Assembly: GCA_947483545.1 (NCBI GenBank) | Contig: CANKNP010000033.1 | Location: 1 to 22,059, forward strand | Direction: 5' to 3' | Source: Deltaproteobacteria bacterium | GTDB lineage: Bacteria; Myxococcota; UBA796; SXON01 | DNA: 22,059 nucleotides | Shown: positions 8,115 to 16,709 of the stretch, piece after piece | How the letters are laid out: each line of letters starts with the position of its first letter | How positions within the stretch are numbered: position 1 is the first letter of the stretch | Made by a program: the position numbers and the translations under genes | The notes under the pieces: generated by a model | Seen by the model: only the letters and a program-made list of their open reading frames with translations | Database searches by the model: none | Told to the model about the DNA's origin: nothing

Positions 8115-8807
8115 ATGCGTCGTTCAAGCTCGGTTCTTTTGTCCGCCTTCTCGCTCCTCCTCGCGGGTGCCCCGGTGTTGGGGCGTGCCTGGGCTGGAGA
8201 TCCGGTGCCGGCCACAACGGAGGCGCCAGCCACGCCTGCACCGCTCTCGGCCGAGGCCAACGCCGCCGCGGAGCAGGAGGCGCTCTCGGCCGTCAACCGC
8301 GAGCTGCTCACATCCGAGGAGCAGGTCGATCAGACCAAGGAGCGGGTCTTCCGAGCGAAGGCCACGTTGCAACTGCTTCGGGAGATCGTGATTGAAGGGT
8401 CCTCCAACGGGGGGCGACTGGTCATTCAGCATGTCAACAAGCTCGCCGGCGGCTTCGTGCTTGAGTCGGTGCTCTACACGTTGGATGGGCAGAACAAGCT
8501 CGCCAAGGCGGATGCTTCGGGGGCGCTCAACCAGAACCGCGAGATCCAGGTCAGCGACGGCATGGTCGCCAGTGGGAAGCACACGCTCGCGGTGGAGTTC
8601 AAGGTCCGGCCCACCGGGTTCGGCGTGTTCAAGTACGCGCAGAACTACACGATCGACGTGCGGGACACCTACCCCTTCACTGTCGAGCTGGGGAAGGGCT
8701 GCACGCTCCGCGCGACGATCTCTGAGAAGGGAGGTGCTGTGGATCGCCTCGAGGAGCGGGCGAAGGTCAGCTACGACCTGAAGTGCGAGATCATCGATGG
8801 CAACTAG
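8115..8807 (+). CDS. Exported protein of unknown function, first gene of the motor operon
   Basis: I do not recognise this 230-residue protein. The start ATG 8115 has AGAGG 5 nt upstream. A signal peptide is clear (SSVLLSAFSLLLAGAPVLG, cleavage probably after AWA at 27). The mature N-terminus is a short Ala/Pro/Thr linker, then a probable coiled coil (about 45-100, rich in Glu/Gln/Ala/Leu). A beta-rich domain follows (about 100-225), with alternating hydrophobics and a LYTLDGQNKL turn. Two Cys in the last third (CTLRAT and LKCEII) could pair in the periplasm. Its last 11 bases overlap the next gene, which suggests translational coupling to the TPR proteins. It is probably a periplasmic part or helper of the same complex. 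It has no obvious counterpart among the Glt proteins I can name. Confidence 0.85.
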   Translation: MRRSSSVLLSAFSLLLAGAPVLGRAWAGDPVPATTEAPATPAPLSAEANAAAEQEALSAVNRELLTSEEQVDQTKERVFRAKATLQLLREIVIEGSSNGGRLVIQHVNKLAGGFVLESVLYTLDGQNKLAKADASGALNQNREIQVSDGMVASGKHTLAVEFKVRPTGFGVFKYAQNYTIDVRDTYPFTVELGKGCTLRATISEKGGAVDRLEERAKVSYDLKCEIIDGN

Positions 8808-10920
8808 CCTCTCAGTCCTACGCTTCCGGGTGCTGCCCTGGCTGTGCACCATCGGGTGCGCGCTGGTGTTGGTGGCGTCCGAGGCGTTCGCAGCCGATCG
8901 GGGCCTCGACCGCGTGGGTGTGATCGCCTCGGACGCGGAGGTGCTCGGCACAGAGGTGGCCGAGATGCGGCGCAACTTCACAGAGCGACGGGGGCTGATC
9001 GGGGTGACGGACGCCCGTGATCGCTATGAGGAGGGCGTTTACCAGTTCCTGATCGGCGACTACAAGAGCGCCGCGACCACGTTCTACATCCTCGTCACCG
9101 CCAAGGCCCTCGCGACCCCGGATCTGGCGCGCGACTCGGAATGGTACCTGGCCGAGTGCCTGTTCGAGCTCGACAACTACCGCACCGCGCTCGAGCACTA
9201 CAAGACGATCGTAGACGCCGGCCGGACCCACCCGTATTTCCCGGACGCCGTTCGGCGCTCGTTGGAGACCTTCGCGATCCTCCGGGAGAACGCAAGCTTC
9301 GATCAGTACTACCGGGACTATATCGACACCCGTTTGGTCCCGACGAGCGATGTGATCAGCTACACCCTGGCCAAGTCGTTCTACCGTCGCGGCGAGTCGG
9401 GTCGCTCCAAGGCGATGTTCGAGGTCCTGGCCCCGGGGACCCCGTACTATTCGCGCGCCCGGTACTTCCTCGGCGTGCAGATGATCCAGGAGAAGAACTA
9501 CACCCAGGCCATCAGCGAGTTTGAGCTGGCGGTGAAAGACCCGATCACCGACGAAGATCACAGGCGCGTCAACGAGCTCGCCGAGCTCGCGCTGGCCCGG
9601 CTTTACTACGAGACCGGGAACATGGCGGAGGCCGTGGTCTGGTACAACAAGTTGTCGCCGAACAGCCCGAATTACGCCGATCAGCTCTACGAGACCGCGT
9701 GGGCGGAGATCAAGCGGGCCGGGGAATTCGAAGCGTTTGCTGCGGAGCAAGAGGCCGAGGCCACCCCAGCCCCAGGGCCGAAGATCCCCGGAATGACCGC
9801 GCCGAAGCCGGCGGTCAGCCGCCGAGCGACGGAGGCATGGCAGTCCGCGAGCGAAGAAGTGGACATCTTCCTCAAGCAGTTCCCTCAGCATCGGTACACC
9901 GCGAGCATGAAGATCCTGCAGGGGCACCTGCACATGAAGCTCAAAGACTACGACACCGCCGAGCAGAACTATGAGCGGGTCGTCGCGGAGTACGACCCTG
10001 TGGTCGCGCGGCTCGGGGAGATCAAGACGGACAGCATCGTCACCGGGCGGTTCTTGGACCAGTTGACCGACGACAAGAAGGGCGCGACGGAGGACCTGCT
10101 CCCCGGCTACGCGGAGGAGATCCTGTTGTCCCGCGGGGAGGTCGGCCGGGCGGCGATGGCGTGGGGCAGTCTGCAGCAACAGCGTGCAGAGTTGAAGGAC
10201 AGCGACGACCTGATCCAGGTACTTCGCGGGTCGCTGGGTGACGAGTCCCGCCGACTCGGCACGTTCACCGCGGCGACCTCGGAGCTCGGCCGGATTTCGG
10301 GCGCTGCGCTCTCGCTGCAAGGCCGGCTGATCGACGCTGAGGTCGCCGCGCTGCGATCCGCGGTCCCAGCGCGACGCGTGGACCTTGGGGCACTGCAACG
10401 GCGTCGCGACGAGGCGCTCGTCGATTCGACCACGGCCCCCGCGGCCCTCGCGGAGATCCGCAAGTCGCTGGCTGCCTTCCGCGCCGAAGCGGCAGACCCT
10501 GCGGCCTTCGGCGCCGTGGATCGCGTCTGGAGCCAGCTGCAAGCCTTGGAGCAGGACGTGCGTAAGGCTGCTGGTGTGATCGCAGAGGCCGAGGTACGCG
10601 AGATGAGCGCGGTGCGGGAGACCTTGAAGGACACTGAGGCGTCCGTTGTGGTGCTCCACAAGGACGTCGCCCTCGGTGCGACCACCGTGGAGGGGTTGGC
10701 CCAGACGGCGGTGCAGGCCGGCGTGCGTGCCGTGGAGGCCGAGTTCCGGACGGACGTACTGACGGCGGACAAGGGCATCGTGGACGTCGCGTGGCTCCGC
10801 AAGGGGGCGACGACGGATGAGATGGACCTGCTCGAGAAAGAGCGGGAGCGGCTGTTGAAGAGCTTGAGGGAGCAATATGCGCTCCTCCGGCGGAACGCGG
10901 GCGATGGGGAGAGTCAATGA
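8797..10920 (+). CDS. Exported TPR and coiled-coil protein, GltC/NfsC-like by position
   Basis: This 707-residue protein starts at ATG 8797, inside the end of the preceding gene (11-nt overlap). A signal peptide follows (WLCTIGCALVLVASEAFA, cleavage near 33). Residues about 65-420 hold degenerate tetratricopeptide-type helical repeats, for example ARYFLGVQMIQEKNYTQAIS and LARLYYETGNMAEAVVWYNK. An Ala/Pro-rich spacer lies near 320-345. From about 470 to the end the protein is charged, Ala/Glu/Arg/Leu-rich and probably coiled coil, closing with EKERERLLKSLREQYALLRR. TPR arrays bind partner proteins, so this is likely a periplasmic scaffold. Being first of three TPR genes before the motor, it fits the slot of GltC/NfsC in M. 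xanthus; sequence identity was not tested. Confidence 0.88.
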   Translation: MATSLSVLRFRVLPWLCTIGCALVLVASEAFAADRGLDRVGVIASDAEVLGTEVAEMRRNFTERRGLIGVTDARDRYEEGVYQFLIGDYKSAATTFYILVTAKALATPDLARDSEWYLAECLFELDNYRTALEHYKTIVDAGRTHPYFPDAVRRSLETFAILRENASFDQYYRDYIDTRLVPTSDVISYTLAKSFYRRGESGRSKAMFEVLAPGTPYYSRARYFLGVQMIQEKNYTQAISEFELAVKDPITDEDHRRVNELAELALARLYYETGNMAEAVVWYNKLSPNSPNYADQLYETAWAEIKRAGEFEAFAAEQEAEATPAPGPKIPGMTAPKPAVSRRATEAWQSASEEVDIFLKQFPQHRYTASMKILQGHLHMKLKDYDTAEQNYERVVAEYDPVVARLGEIKTDSIVTGRFLDQLTDDKKGATEDLLPGYAEEILLSRGEVGRAAMAWGSLQQQRAELKDSDDLIQVLRGSLGDESRRLGTFTAATSELGRISGAALSLQGRLIDAEVAALRSAVPARRVDLGALQRRRDEALVDSTTAPAALAEIRKSLAAFRAEAADPAAFGAVDRVWSQLQALEQDVRKAAGVIAEAEVREMSAVRETLKDTEASVVVLHKDVALGATTVEGLAQTAVQAGVRAVEAEFRTDVLTADKGIVDVAWLRKGATTDEMDLLEKERERLLKSLREQYALLRRNAGDGESQ

Positions 10921-13900
10921 TGCGTCGGGATGGGCCCCTGCCCAGGATTTGCTTTCCGTGGCGTCAAAGCGCGGCGGTGTTGGCGTTGGCGGGCGCTGTG
11001 CATCGGCCTGCGGAGGCCGTTGATCTGCCCAAGTCGGTGAACGCCGAAGAGTGGCGCGCGTTTCAGGACACGCTGGAGCGGTTCAACGACCGCATGGGCG
11101 AGTTCCAGATCGACGCGGAGACGATCGTTCAGCAGCACGAGGACGCTGAGGTCGCCCGGATCGGTAGGATCTACGATGGCATGTTGGACAAGCTGCGGAC
11201 CGACGAGCTGGCGCAACGTCAGTCGGCGGTGGCACGCCTGGAGGCGTTCCTCCGCAAGTACCCGGTGAGCCCCTACTCGGCCGACATGAAGTTCCGCCTG
11301 GCGGACCTGTACTTCCAGCAGGCGGAGGACGAATTCTTCGTTGCACAGCAGGAATACCAGCGATTCCTGCAGGCGATCGCGGGGGGCGCCGAAGTGCAGG
11401 CCGTGGACGAGCCGCTCAAGGAGTACGGGCGGTCCATGGCGCTCTATCTGGACATCGTGGCCAACAACCAGGACTACGAGAACCTGCCCGACACCTATTA
11501 CATGCTCGCATGGTGCTACAACGCCGCGAACTCCGCTCAGAACAATGAGGAGAAGGCACGCGAGATCAACGAGCAGATCGTCGCGCGCTGGCCGGGCACG
11601 CCTTTCGCGAACGATGCCAACCTCCTGCTGGGTCAGTACTGGTTCGAGAAGCCCGCCCGGCCGAAGGTCGGGAATCCAGGGTCCCCCGGATACGTTCCGG
11701 CGGAGCCCCCGCTCATCCACATGCCGATGGCCATCAGCTACTACCTGAAGGTCATGGCGGACGGGCCGACAGGGCGCAACTACGACAAGTCGATCTACCA
11801 GTTGGGGTGGGCCACTTACAAGCAGGATGAGTGGGACCAGGCGCTGTCCTACATGGTGCAGTTGCTGGACTACTCGGACAAGAAGATGGCGGAGAGCGGC
11901 AAGCCCTCCAACATGCGGCCTGAGGCCGTGAAGTACCTGGCGATCTCGTACGCCGACATGGCGAGCGAGATGGGCCGGCGGCCGGTCGATGTCGCGGTGG
12001 AGCACCTCAAAGAGGTCGCCAAGAACGGCGGCGAGCGCGGCTGGGCCCACGAAGAGCTGGAGGTTCTGGCAGATCGTTTGGAACAACGCGCTGAGTTCCC
12101 GCAAGCGATCGACGTCTACGCCTACCTTCAGACCCGCTGGCCGATGCACCCGGACAACCCGGTCTACCAGTCCAGGGTCGCCGAAGCCTGGCTGAAGATG
12201 CCTCCACAGGGCGATCAGCAGAAGTCGGACGAGGCGATGAAGCAGCTCGGGGAGAACTACTCGGAGTCGAGCGCCTGGTACGCGGCGAACCGCACGAATC
12301 CCGATGCGATCGCGCGGGCGCGTGCGTTCATCGAGACCTCGCTCGCCCAGGTCGCCACCGAGCTGTTCGAAGGCGCCCAGGAGAGCGGCAGTGTCCAGGA
12401 CTACGCGCTCGCTGCGGCCAAATTCAAGGAATTCCTCGATAAGTACCCGTTCGGCGAGAACTACAACGACTACGAGTATTACTACGCGAGCACTCTGTTC
12501 TTGTCGAACCAGTTCGACGAGGCGCTGCTCGCCTACGATCAGGTGCTCAAGAACGAGCGCTCCCCGTACCGTGAGGTCTCGCGGTACCAGGTCCTGCAGA
12601 CGCGCAACGAGATCGTGCTGGCCAAGTACGGCAAGTTGGAGGATGTGCCCCAGGGCCAGACGGTGCAGGAGACCGTCACCGGTCCGTTCGGCAAGCCTGT
12701 CACTGTGTACCTGATCAGCGACGAACAGAAGGCGTTCATCGTGGCGTGCGACGACATCGTGGACCGTGAGTTCACGGATCCGGACACCATCCAAAAAATT
12801 GAGAAGTCACGCACCTCCTTGATGTACATCCCGGCGTTGATCTACATGAACCACGGGTACATCGCCGAGGCCCGGGTGCGCCTGGAGCGGCTGATCAAGC
12901 GGTACCCAGCGACTCGGGAGGCGGGACTCGCGGCGAGCTTGCTGCTCAACAGCTACTCCAACGAAGGGGACCTGGAGCGTGTCGCTGTCCTGGCGAAGGA
13001 GTTGGAAGGCATCGGCACGGGCGAAGAGACCAAGGAGTTCAAGAACATCCGGGAGCAGGCCGAGTTCAACCTCGCCGCCGCGATCGCCGCGAAGGGCGAG
13101 CATATTGCTGCCTCAGAACGGTACCTGCAGTTCATCGCGCAGTTCCCTGAGTCCCAGTACCTGAAGCAGGCGTTGTTCAACGCGGCGCGTCAGGCGGACC
13201 TCGCCGGCAACGCGGTCGAGGCCATCAAGCTCTATGAGCGGTACGTCAAGGAGTACCCCAACGACGAACGGTCCAAGCCGCTCTACTTCGTGATCGCCGA
13301 GACCTACCAGGCCACGTTGCAGCTCGAGAAGGCGGTCAAGAACTACGACGATCTCGTCCGGTTGTTCCCCGACTTTGAAGACGCGCCTGCCGCGATGTTC
13401 AATTCGGCGTTCCTGCGCGTCGGCTTGGAAGACCACAAGGGCGCGGCCGCGCTGTACGAGAAATACGCGATCACCTACAAGGATCAGGCCGATGCCGAGC
13501 CGACCTTCTGGCGTGCCGGGGAGCAGTGGGAGGCGGTCAGCGAAGCCGACGCCCAGAAGTTCTACAACCGTTACCTCGACCGCTACGGCGCGAGCAACCC
13601 GAACCACGCGATTGAGGCGTTGTACAAGCTGGCGAAGATCCAGGAGCGCAAGGGGGACCGCGGCGCGGTCGCTACCTGGGCGAAGTTGCAGAGCACGTTC
13701 GCCGCAGCCAGCGTGGAGTCGCTCACGCAGCACACGCGCGGGCTCGCCGCCGAGGGTGCCGTTCGGGACCTCGAGAAGCAGTACGAGCTTTTCAAGGTCG
13801 TCAAGTGGGACAAGGACGATCTCAAGAACGTCAAGATCCTGACGGAGGCCAAGATCGTCGAGGTCAAGGCGATCCTGGATCGCTCGCTCGCGATCGTCTC

Positions 13901-14288
13901 GACCTACCAGGACTACGACAGCTCGGCAGCGGCCGTCTACTTTATCGGCATGAGCTACTTCGCCTACTCGGACATCATCTACGAGATCCCGGCGCCGAAG
14001 GGCGCCAGTGAGGAGCTCGAAACAGAGTTCCGCAGGCAAATCGACGAGTATACCGGCCGAATCGCGCTGGAGGCGAAGGCGCGAACCTACCTCCAGCAGT
14101 CTCTCGACAAGGCCAAGGCCGACAAACGTTGGTCGGTCTGGAACTCCAAGGCGTTGAACGCCCTGAACGAGCGCTACCCCTCTGAATTCCCGAGCGAGCG
14201 CACCGAGTCCCGTGGCACAATCGACCCTGGTGATGTCCCTCTCGCCGGACCCACGTCCGAGGTGACCAAGAAGGAGGAAACGCCTTGA
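10917..14288 (+). CDS. Large exported TPR protein, GltD/NfsD-like by size and position
   Basis: This 1123-residue protein starts at ATG 10917, sharing ATGA with the stop of the upstream gene. A second ATG follows at 10920. The N-terminus looks like a signal peptide (QSAAVLALAGAVHRPAEA, cleavage near 34). Almost the whole chain is TPR-like helical repeats, such as KFRLADLYFQQAEDEFFVAQ near 120, LAAAKFKEFLDKYPFGENYN near 500, LFNAARQADLAGNAVEAIKL near 750 and PLYFVIAETYQATLQLEKAV near 790. Tyr-Pro after each helix pair is typical of YfiO/BamD-like outer-membrane scaffolds. There are no other membrane segments, so it should span the periplasm as an extended solenoid. In M. xanthus the corresponding large TPR protein (GltD/NfsD) belongs to the complex between the inner-membrane motor and outer membrane. 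The assignment here is by architecture and gene order. Confidence 0.88.
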   Translation: MMRRDGPLPRICFPWRQSAAVLALAGAVHRPAEAVDLPKSVNAEEWRAFQDTLERFNDRMGEFQIDAETIVQQHEDAEVARIGRIYDGMLDKLRTDELAQRQSAVARLEAFLRKYPVSPYSADMKFRLADLYFQQAEDEFFVAQQEYQRFLQAIAGGAEVQAVDEPLKEYGRSMALYLDIVANNQDYENLPDTYYMLAWCYNAANSAQNNEEKAREINEQIVARWPGTPFANDANLLLGQYWFEKPARPKVGNPGSPGYVPAEPPLIHMPMAISYYLKVMADGPTGRNYDKSIYQLGWATYKQDEWDQALSYMVQLLDYSDKKMAESGKPSNMRPEAVKYLAISYADMASEMGRRPVDVAVEHLKEVAKNGGERGWAHEELEVLADRLEQRAEFPQAIDVYAYLQTRWPMHPDNPVYQSRVAEAWLKMPPQGDQQKSDEAMKQLGENYSESSAWYAANRTNPDAIARARAFIETSLAQVATELFEGAQESGSVQDYALAAAKFKEFLDKYPFGENYNDYEYYYASTLFLSNQFDEALLAYDQVLKNERSPYREVSRYQVLQTRNEIVLAKYGKLEDVPQGQTVQETVTGPFGKPVTVYLISDEQKAFIVACDDIVDREFTDPDTIQKIEKSRTSLMYIPALIYMNHGYIAEARVRLERLIKRYPATREAGLAASLLLNSYSNEGDLERVAVLAKELEGIGTGEETKEFKNIREQAEFNLAAAIAAKGEHIAASERYLQFIAQFPESQYLKQALFNAARQADLAGNAVEAIKLYERYVKEYPNDERSKPLYFVIAETYQATLQLEKAVKNYDDLVRLFPDFEDAPAAMFNSAFLRVGLEDHKGAAALYEKYAITYKDQADAEPTFWRAGEQWEAVSEADAQKFYNRYLDRYGASNPNHAIEALYKLAKIQERKGDRGAVATWAKLQSTFAAASVESLTQHTRGLAAEGAVRDLEKQYELFKVVKWDKDDLKNVKILTEAKIVEVKAILDRSLAIVSTYQDYDSSAAAVYFIGMSYFAYSDIIYEIPAPKGASEELETEFRRQIDEYTGRIALEAKARTYLQQSLDKAKADKRWSVWNSKALNALNERYPSEFPSERTESRGTIDPGDVPLAGPTSEVTKKEETP

Positions 14289-15799
14289 GCTTTCGCACCG
14301 TCTCCCTGCCGCTCTCGGGATTGCTCATCGCCCTGGCGCTCTCCGGCTGCCTCAAGAAGGGCAAGCCCACGGCCACCACTCCTGCCGCGGTGCCCACGGC
14401 GCCCGCGACGGTGCCCACCACGGCCACGTCCACCACCGCCCCGGCCGACGCCCCTTGGGGGGCCCCCGAAGAGGCGCCTCCGGCCGACGAGCCAGGTGGG
14501 TCCGAGGCGGAGGTCGCCGCTGCTTTGGAGGCCGCGCTGGGCAAGGATCCGTTCGAGCCCGCGGACCGCCGCGAGCTTGACGACGCCGTCGCCATGCTCA
14601 CCACCAAGGACGCCAACAAGGCCGCCCAGGCGTTGGAGCGGCTGACTGCCCTGTCTCCCAAGTACCCCGATCAGGCCACGATCCCTTACAACGCCGGCGT
14701 GGCCTGGTTCACGCAGGGCAACGAGGATCAAGCCCGAAAGTCCTGGCTCCGCGCGACCGAGGTGGACCCGGCGTTCGACAAGGCCTGGCTCAACCTCGGC
14801 TTGCTCAACCAGCGCGCGGGGCGGACCGACCTGGCCATCGCGAGCTTTCAGTCGGGCCTTCGGTACAACGAGCGCAGCGTGGAGCTGCAAGTGGCGTTGA
14901 TCAACGCCTTCCGCGAGCAGAAGCGGTACGACGAAGCCATCGCGCAGGCCAAGAAGGCGCTGGAGGTGAACTCCCGCGCCATCCCGTTGTTCTGCAACCT
15001 CGCGATGGTCTACCTGGAGACCGACAAGCTGGATCTCGCCAGGTTCTTGCTGGAGAAAGCCCAGCAGCAGAACGGAGAGGGGAGCGCGCAGCTGCACGCC
15101 ACGCTCGGTCAGGTCTTCTACCGGCAAGGCTACGCTGGCGACGCCGTCGCCGAGTTCGAGAAGGCCCTCGCCATCGACTACGTGCAGATGGCCGCGCTTC
15201 AGTTTCTTGGCAGTCACTACCTGGACAATCGCGCGTATGCGGAGGCGTTACCGCTTTGGGAACGTGCGGCAAAGCAGCAGCCGAAGGACGCCGGCATCCA
15301 CATCAACCTCGGCATCTCCTACCGGGGGGTGGGTCGTTTTGACGACGCCAAGCGGGAGTACGAGCTCGCACTGCAACTGGACGCCAAAAATCCGGAACCT
15401 TGGCGCGACCTCGCGGTCTTGTATGGCGACTACATGAAGTCCTACGACGCCGCCATCGACGCCATCGGGTCCTACCGGGCCGCGGGCGGGGGCCCGGCCA
15501 CTGAGCTGGACGCCTGGGTTGCGTCGATCCAGAAGATCAAGGAAAAGGCGGAGAAAGCCCGCCTTCGCGCAGAAAAGCTCAAAAAGCAGGAGGCCGAGGA
15601 CGCCGCTGAGGCGGCAGCCGCAGCAGCCGCGGCAGCCGCAGCCCCCCCCGAGCCGCCCCCGGAAGCCCCCCCCGAGCCATCGACCCCGGATCCCGGTCCG
15701 GAGGCCATCCCCGGCGGCGCGGTGATCCCGGATCCTGCGCCCGCCGCACCGACCCCCGATCCCGCTCAACCTCAACCCAGCCCATGTGGTGGACAATGA
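14285..15799 (+). CDS. Outer-membrane TPR lipoprotein, GltE (AglT)/NfsE-like
   Basis: This 504-residue protein starts at TTG 14285, overlapping the previous stop as TTGA and preceded by a strong AAGGAGG (14272-14278). The N-terminus is a lipoprotein signal with lipobox LSGC and lipidated C22. The residue after Cys is Leu, not Asp, which favours the outer membrane. A Thr/Ala/Pro-rich tether runs to about 75. About eight TPRs follow (roughly 95-400), e.g. AWLNLGLLNQRAGRTDLAIA and IHINLGISYRGVGRFDDAKR. A charged helix (KAEKARLRAEKLKKQEAED) comes next, then an Ala run and a Pro-rich tail. In the Agl-Glt system AglT (GltE) is a TPR lipoprotein needed for gliding; this gene has the same type and rank in the cluster. 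The tail overlaps the next gene by ATGA. Confidence 0.88.
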   Translation: MSFRTVSLPLSGLLIALALSGCLKKGKPTATTPAAVPTAPATVPTTATSTTAPADAPWGAPEEAPPADEPGGSEAEVAAALEAALGKDPFEPADRRELDDAVAMLTTKDANKAAQALERLTALSPKYPDQATIPYNAGVAWFTQGNEDQARKSWLRATEVDPAFDKAWLNLGLLNQRAGRTDLAIASFQSGLRYNERSVELQVALINAFREQKRYDEAIAQAKKALEVNSRAIPLFCNLAMVYLETDKLDLARFLLEKAQQQNGEGSAQLHATLGQVFYRQGYAGDAVAEFEKALAIDYVQMAALQFLGSHYLDNRAYAEALPLWERAAKQQPKDAGIHINLGISYRGVGRFDDAKREYELALQLDAKNPEPWRDLAVLYGDYMKSYDAAIDAIGSYRAAGGGPATELDAWVASIQKIKEKAEKARLRAEKLKKQEAEDAAEAAAAAAAAAAAPPEPPPEAPPEPSTPDPGPEAIPGGAVIPDPAPAAPTPDPAQPQPSPCGGQ

Positions 15800-16023
15800 A
15801 GATCCTCGCTCGCGTCTTGTTCGTCGCTACCGTCGTGATCAGCCTGCGCGCCCCCGTGGAGGCGAAGGGCTTTGAGTTCACCGAAAAACTGACGGCACAG
15901 GTCCAGAAGCCCGAGATCCAGATCCTGATCACCCGCCAGAACCTGGTGCCGAAGTATGTCTTGGAGCTGAAGGAGACCTTCCTCCCGAAGATCGTCGACT
16001 CGATCAACCAGAAGCCGTTCTGA
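15796..16023 (+). CDS. Small exported peptide between TPR lipoprotein and motor genes
   Basis: ATG 15796 shares ATGA with the stop of the TPR lipoprotein gene. An alternative ATG at 15784 adds four residues and more overlap. The 75-residue product has a signal peptide (LARVLFVATVVISLRAPVEA, cleavage near 23), leaving about 52 residues. The mature part begins GFEFTEKLTAQVQKPEIQIL and ends LPKIVDSINQKPF, with no Cys and mixed strand/helix character. I do not recognise a family. Its position between the E-like and motor/G-like genes corresponds to the slot of GltF/NfsF, but that match is positional only. The stretch between its stop and the next start contains GAGGG. Confidence 0.8.
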   Translation: MKILARVLFVATVVISLRAPVEAKGFEFTEKLTAQVQKPEIQILITRQNLVPKYVLELKETFLPKIVDSINQKPF

Positions 16024-16038
16024 GGGTATAAAGCAAGC

Positions 16039-16707
16039 TTGGAATGGGATTTTGCAAAATGGATGGAGGAAGGGGGCATCTTCATGTGGCCCATCCTCGC
16101 TTGTGGGGTGTTGGGCGCGACGATCTCCGCCGAGCGCTTCGTGTACCTTTTCTTGCGGGCTTCGGTGCATGCGCCCGCGCTCCTCGCACAGATCCAGCGG
16201 GATGTGCTTGACGGCAACGTCGATGCCGCGCTGAAGATCTGCAATGCGGAGTCGGCCGCGGTGCTCCCCCGGGTGCTCAAGGCCGGGCTGATGCGCGCGG
16301 GTCGCCCCGAGAATGAGATCCGCGACGCGCTGGAAGAGGCCACGCTCGAGGTGACGCCCCTTGTTCAGCGGCGCATCCCCTACATGACGACCATCGCGAA
16401 CCTGTGCACGCTCCTCGGCCTGCTTGGCACGATCCAAGGGCTCATTTTGAGCTTTCATGCGGTGGCCGACGCCAACGCCGAGGCGCGCTCCACCGCGCTG
16501 GCCAGCGGCATCGCCGTAGCGATGAACGCGACGTTCGCTGGCCTCCTCGTCGCGATTCCGGTCCTCGCGATCCACGCGATCGTCGCGGCGCGGGCCAACC
16601 AGATCCTGGACGACGTGGACTATGGGGTTGCGCGCCTGGTGAACCTCCTGGTCGCGGTTGGAGCGCGCGGCACCGCCGTCCTCCCGTTGCCGGGGGGCAA
16701 GGAATAG
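16039..16707 (+). CDS. MotA/TolQ/ExbB-family proton channel subunit, AglR-like
   Basis: This 222-residue inner-membrane protein has three membrane segments: about 14-36 (IFMWPILACGVLGATI), 117-138 (IANLCTLLGLLGTIQGLILS) and 155-181 (SGIAVAMNATFAGLLVAIPV). The LLGTIQGL and AMNATFAGLL motifs match TolQ/ExbB, including the channel-lining Thr residues (T131 and T165). The cytoplasmic loop (about 40-115) is of normal size. The start used is TTG 16039, which keeps WMEEGGIFMWPI as a short N-terminal amphipathic segment; GAGGG is 12 nt upstream. ATG 16063 would drop eight residues. Together with the next two genes it forms a TolQ-TolR-TolR set, as AglR-AglQ-AglS do in M. xanthus, energised by proton flow. 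Confidence 0.93.
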   Translation: MEWDFAKWMEEGGIFMWPILACGVLGATISAERFVYLFLRASVHAPALLAQIQRDVLDGNVDAALKICNAESAAVLPRVLKAGLMRAGRPENEIRDALEEATLEVTPLVQRRIPYMTTIANLCTLLGLLGTIQGLILSFHAVADANAEARSTALASGIAVAMNATFAGLLVAIPVLAIHAIVAARANQILDDVDYGVARLVNLLVAVGARGTAVLPLPGGKE

Positions 16708-16709
16708 CG

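Noticed and set aside
8818..10917. 699-codon minus-strand open frame opposite the 707-aa TPR gene
   Set aside because: The plus-strand frame has a signal peptide, TPRs and coupled start/stop signals. The antisense product is Arg/Leu/Val/Gly-rich without domains.
10914..12794. 626-codon minus-strand open frame opposite the 1123-aa TPR gene
   Set aside because: A GC-bias shadow, with no plausible start region and no domain.
16404..16709. Upstream in-frame extension of the first ExbD-like gene
   Set aside because: It only reads the TolQ-like gene in another frame. GTG 16710 with AAGGA, 2 nt past the stop, is the natural start.
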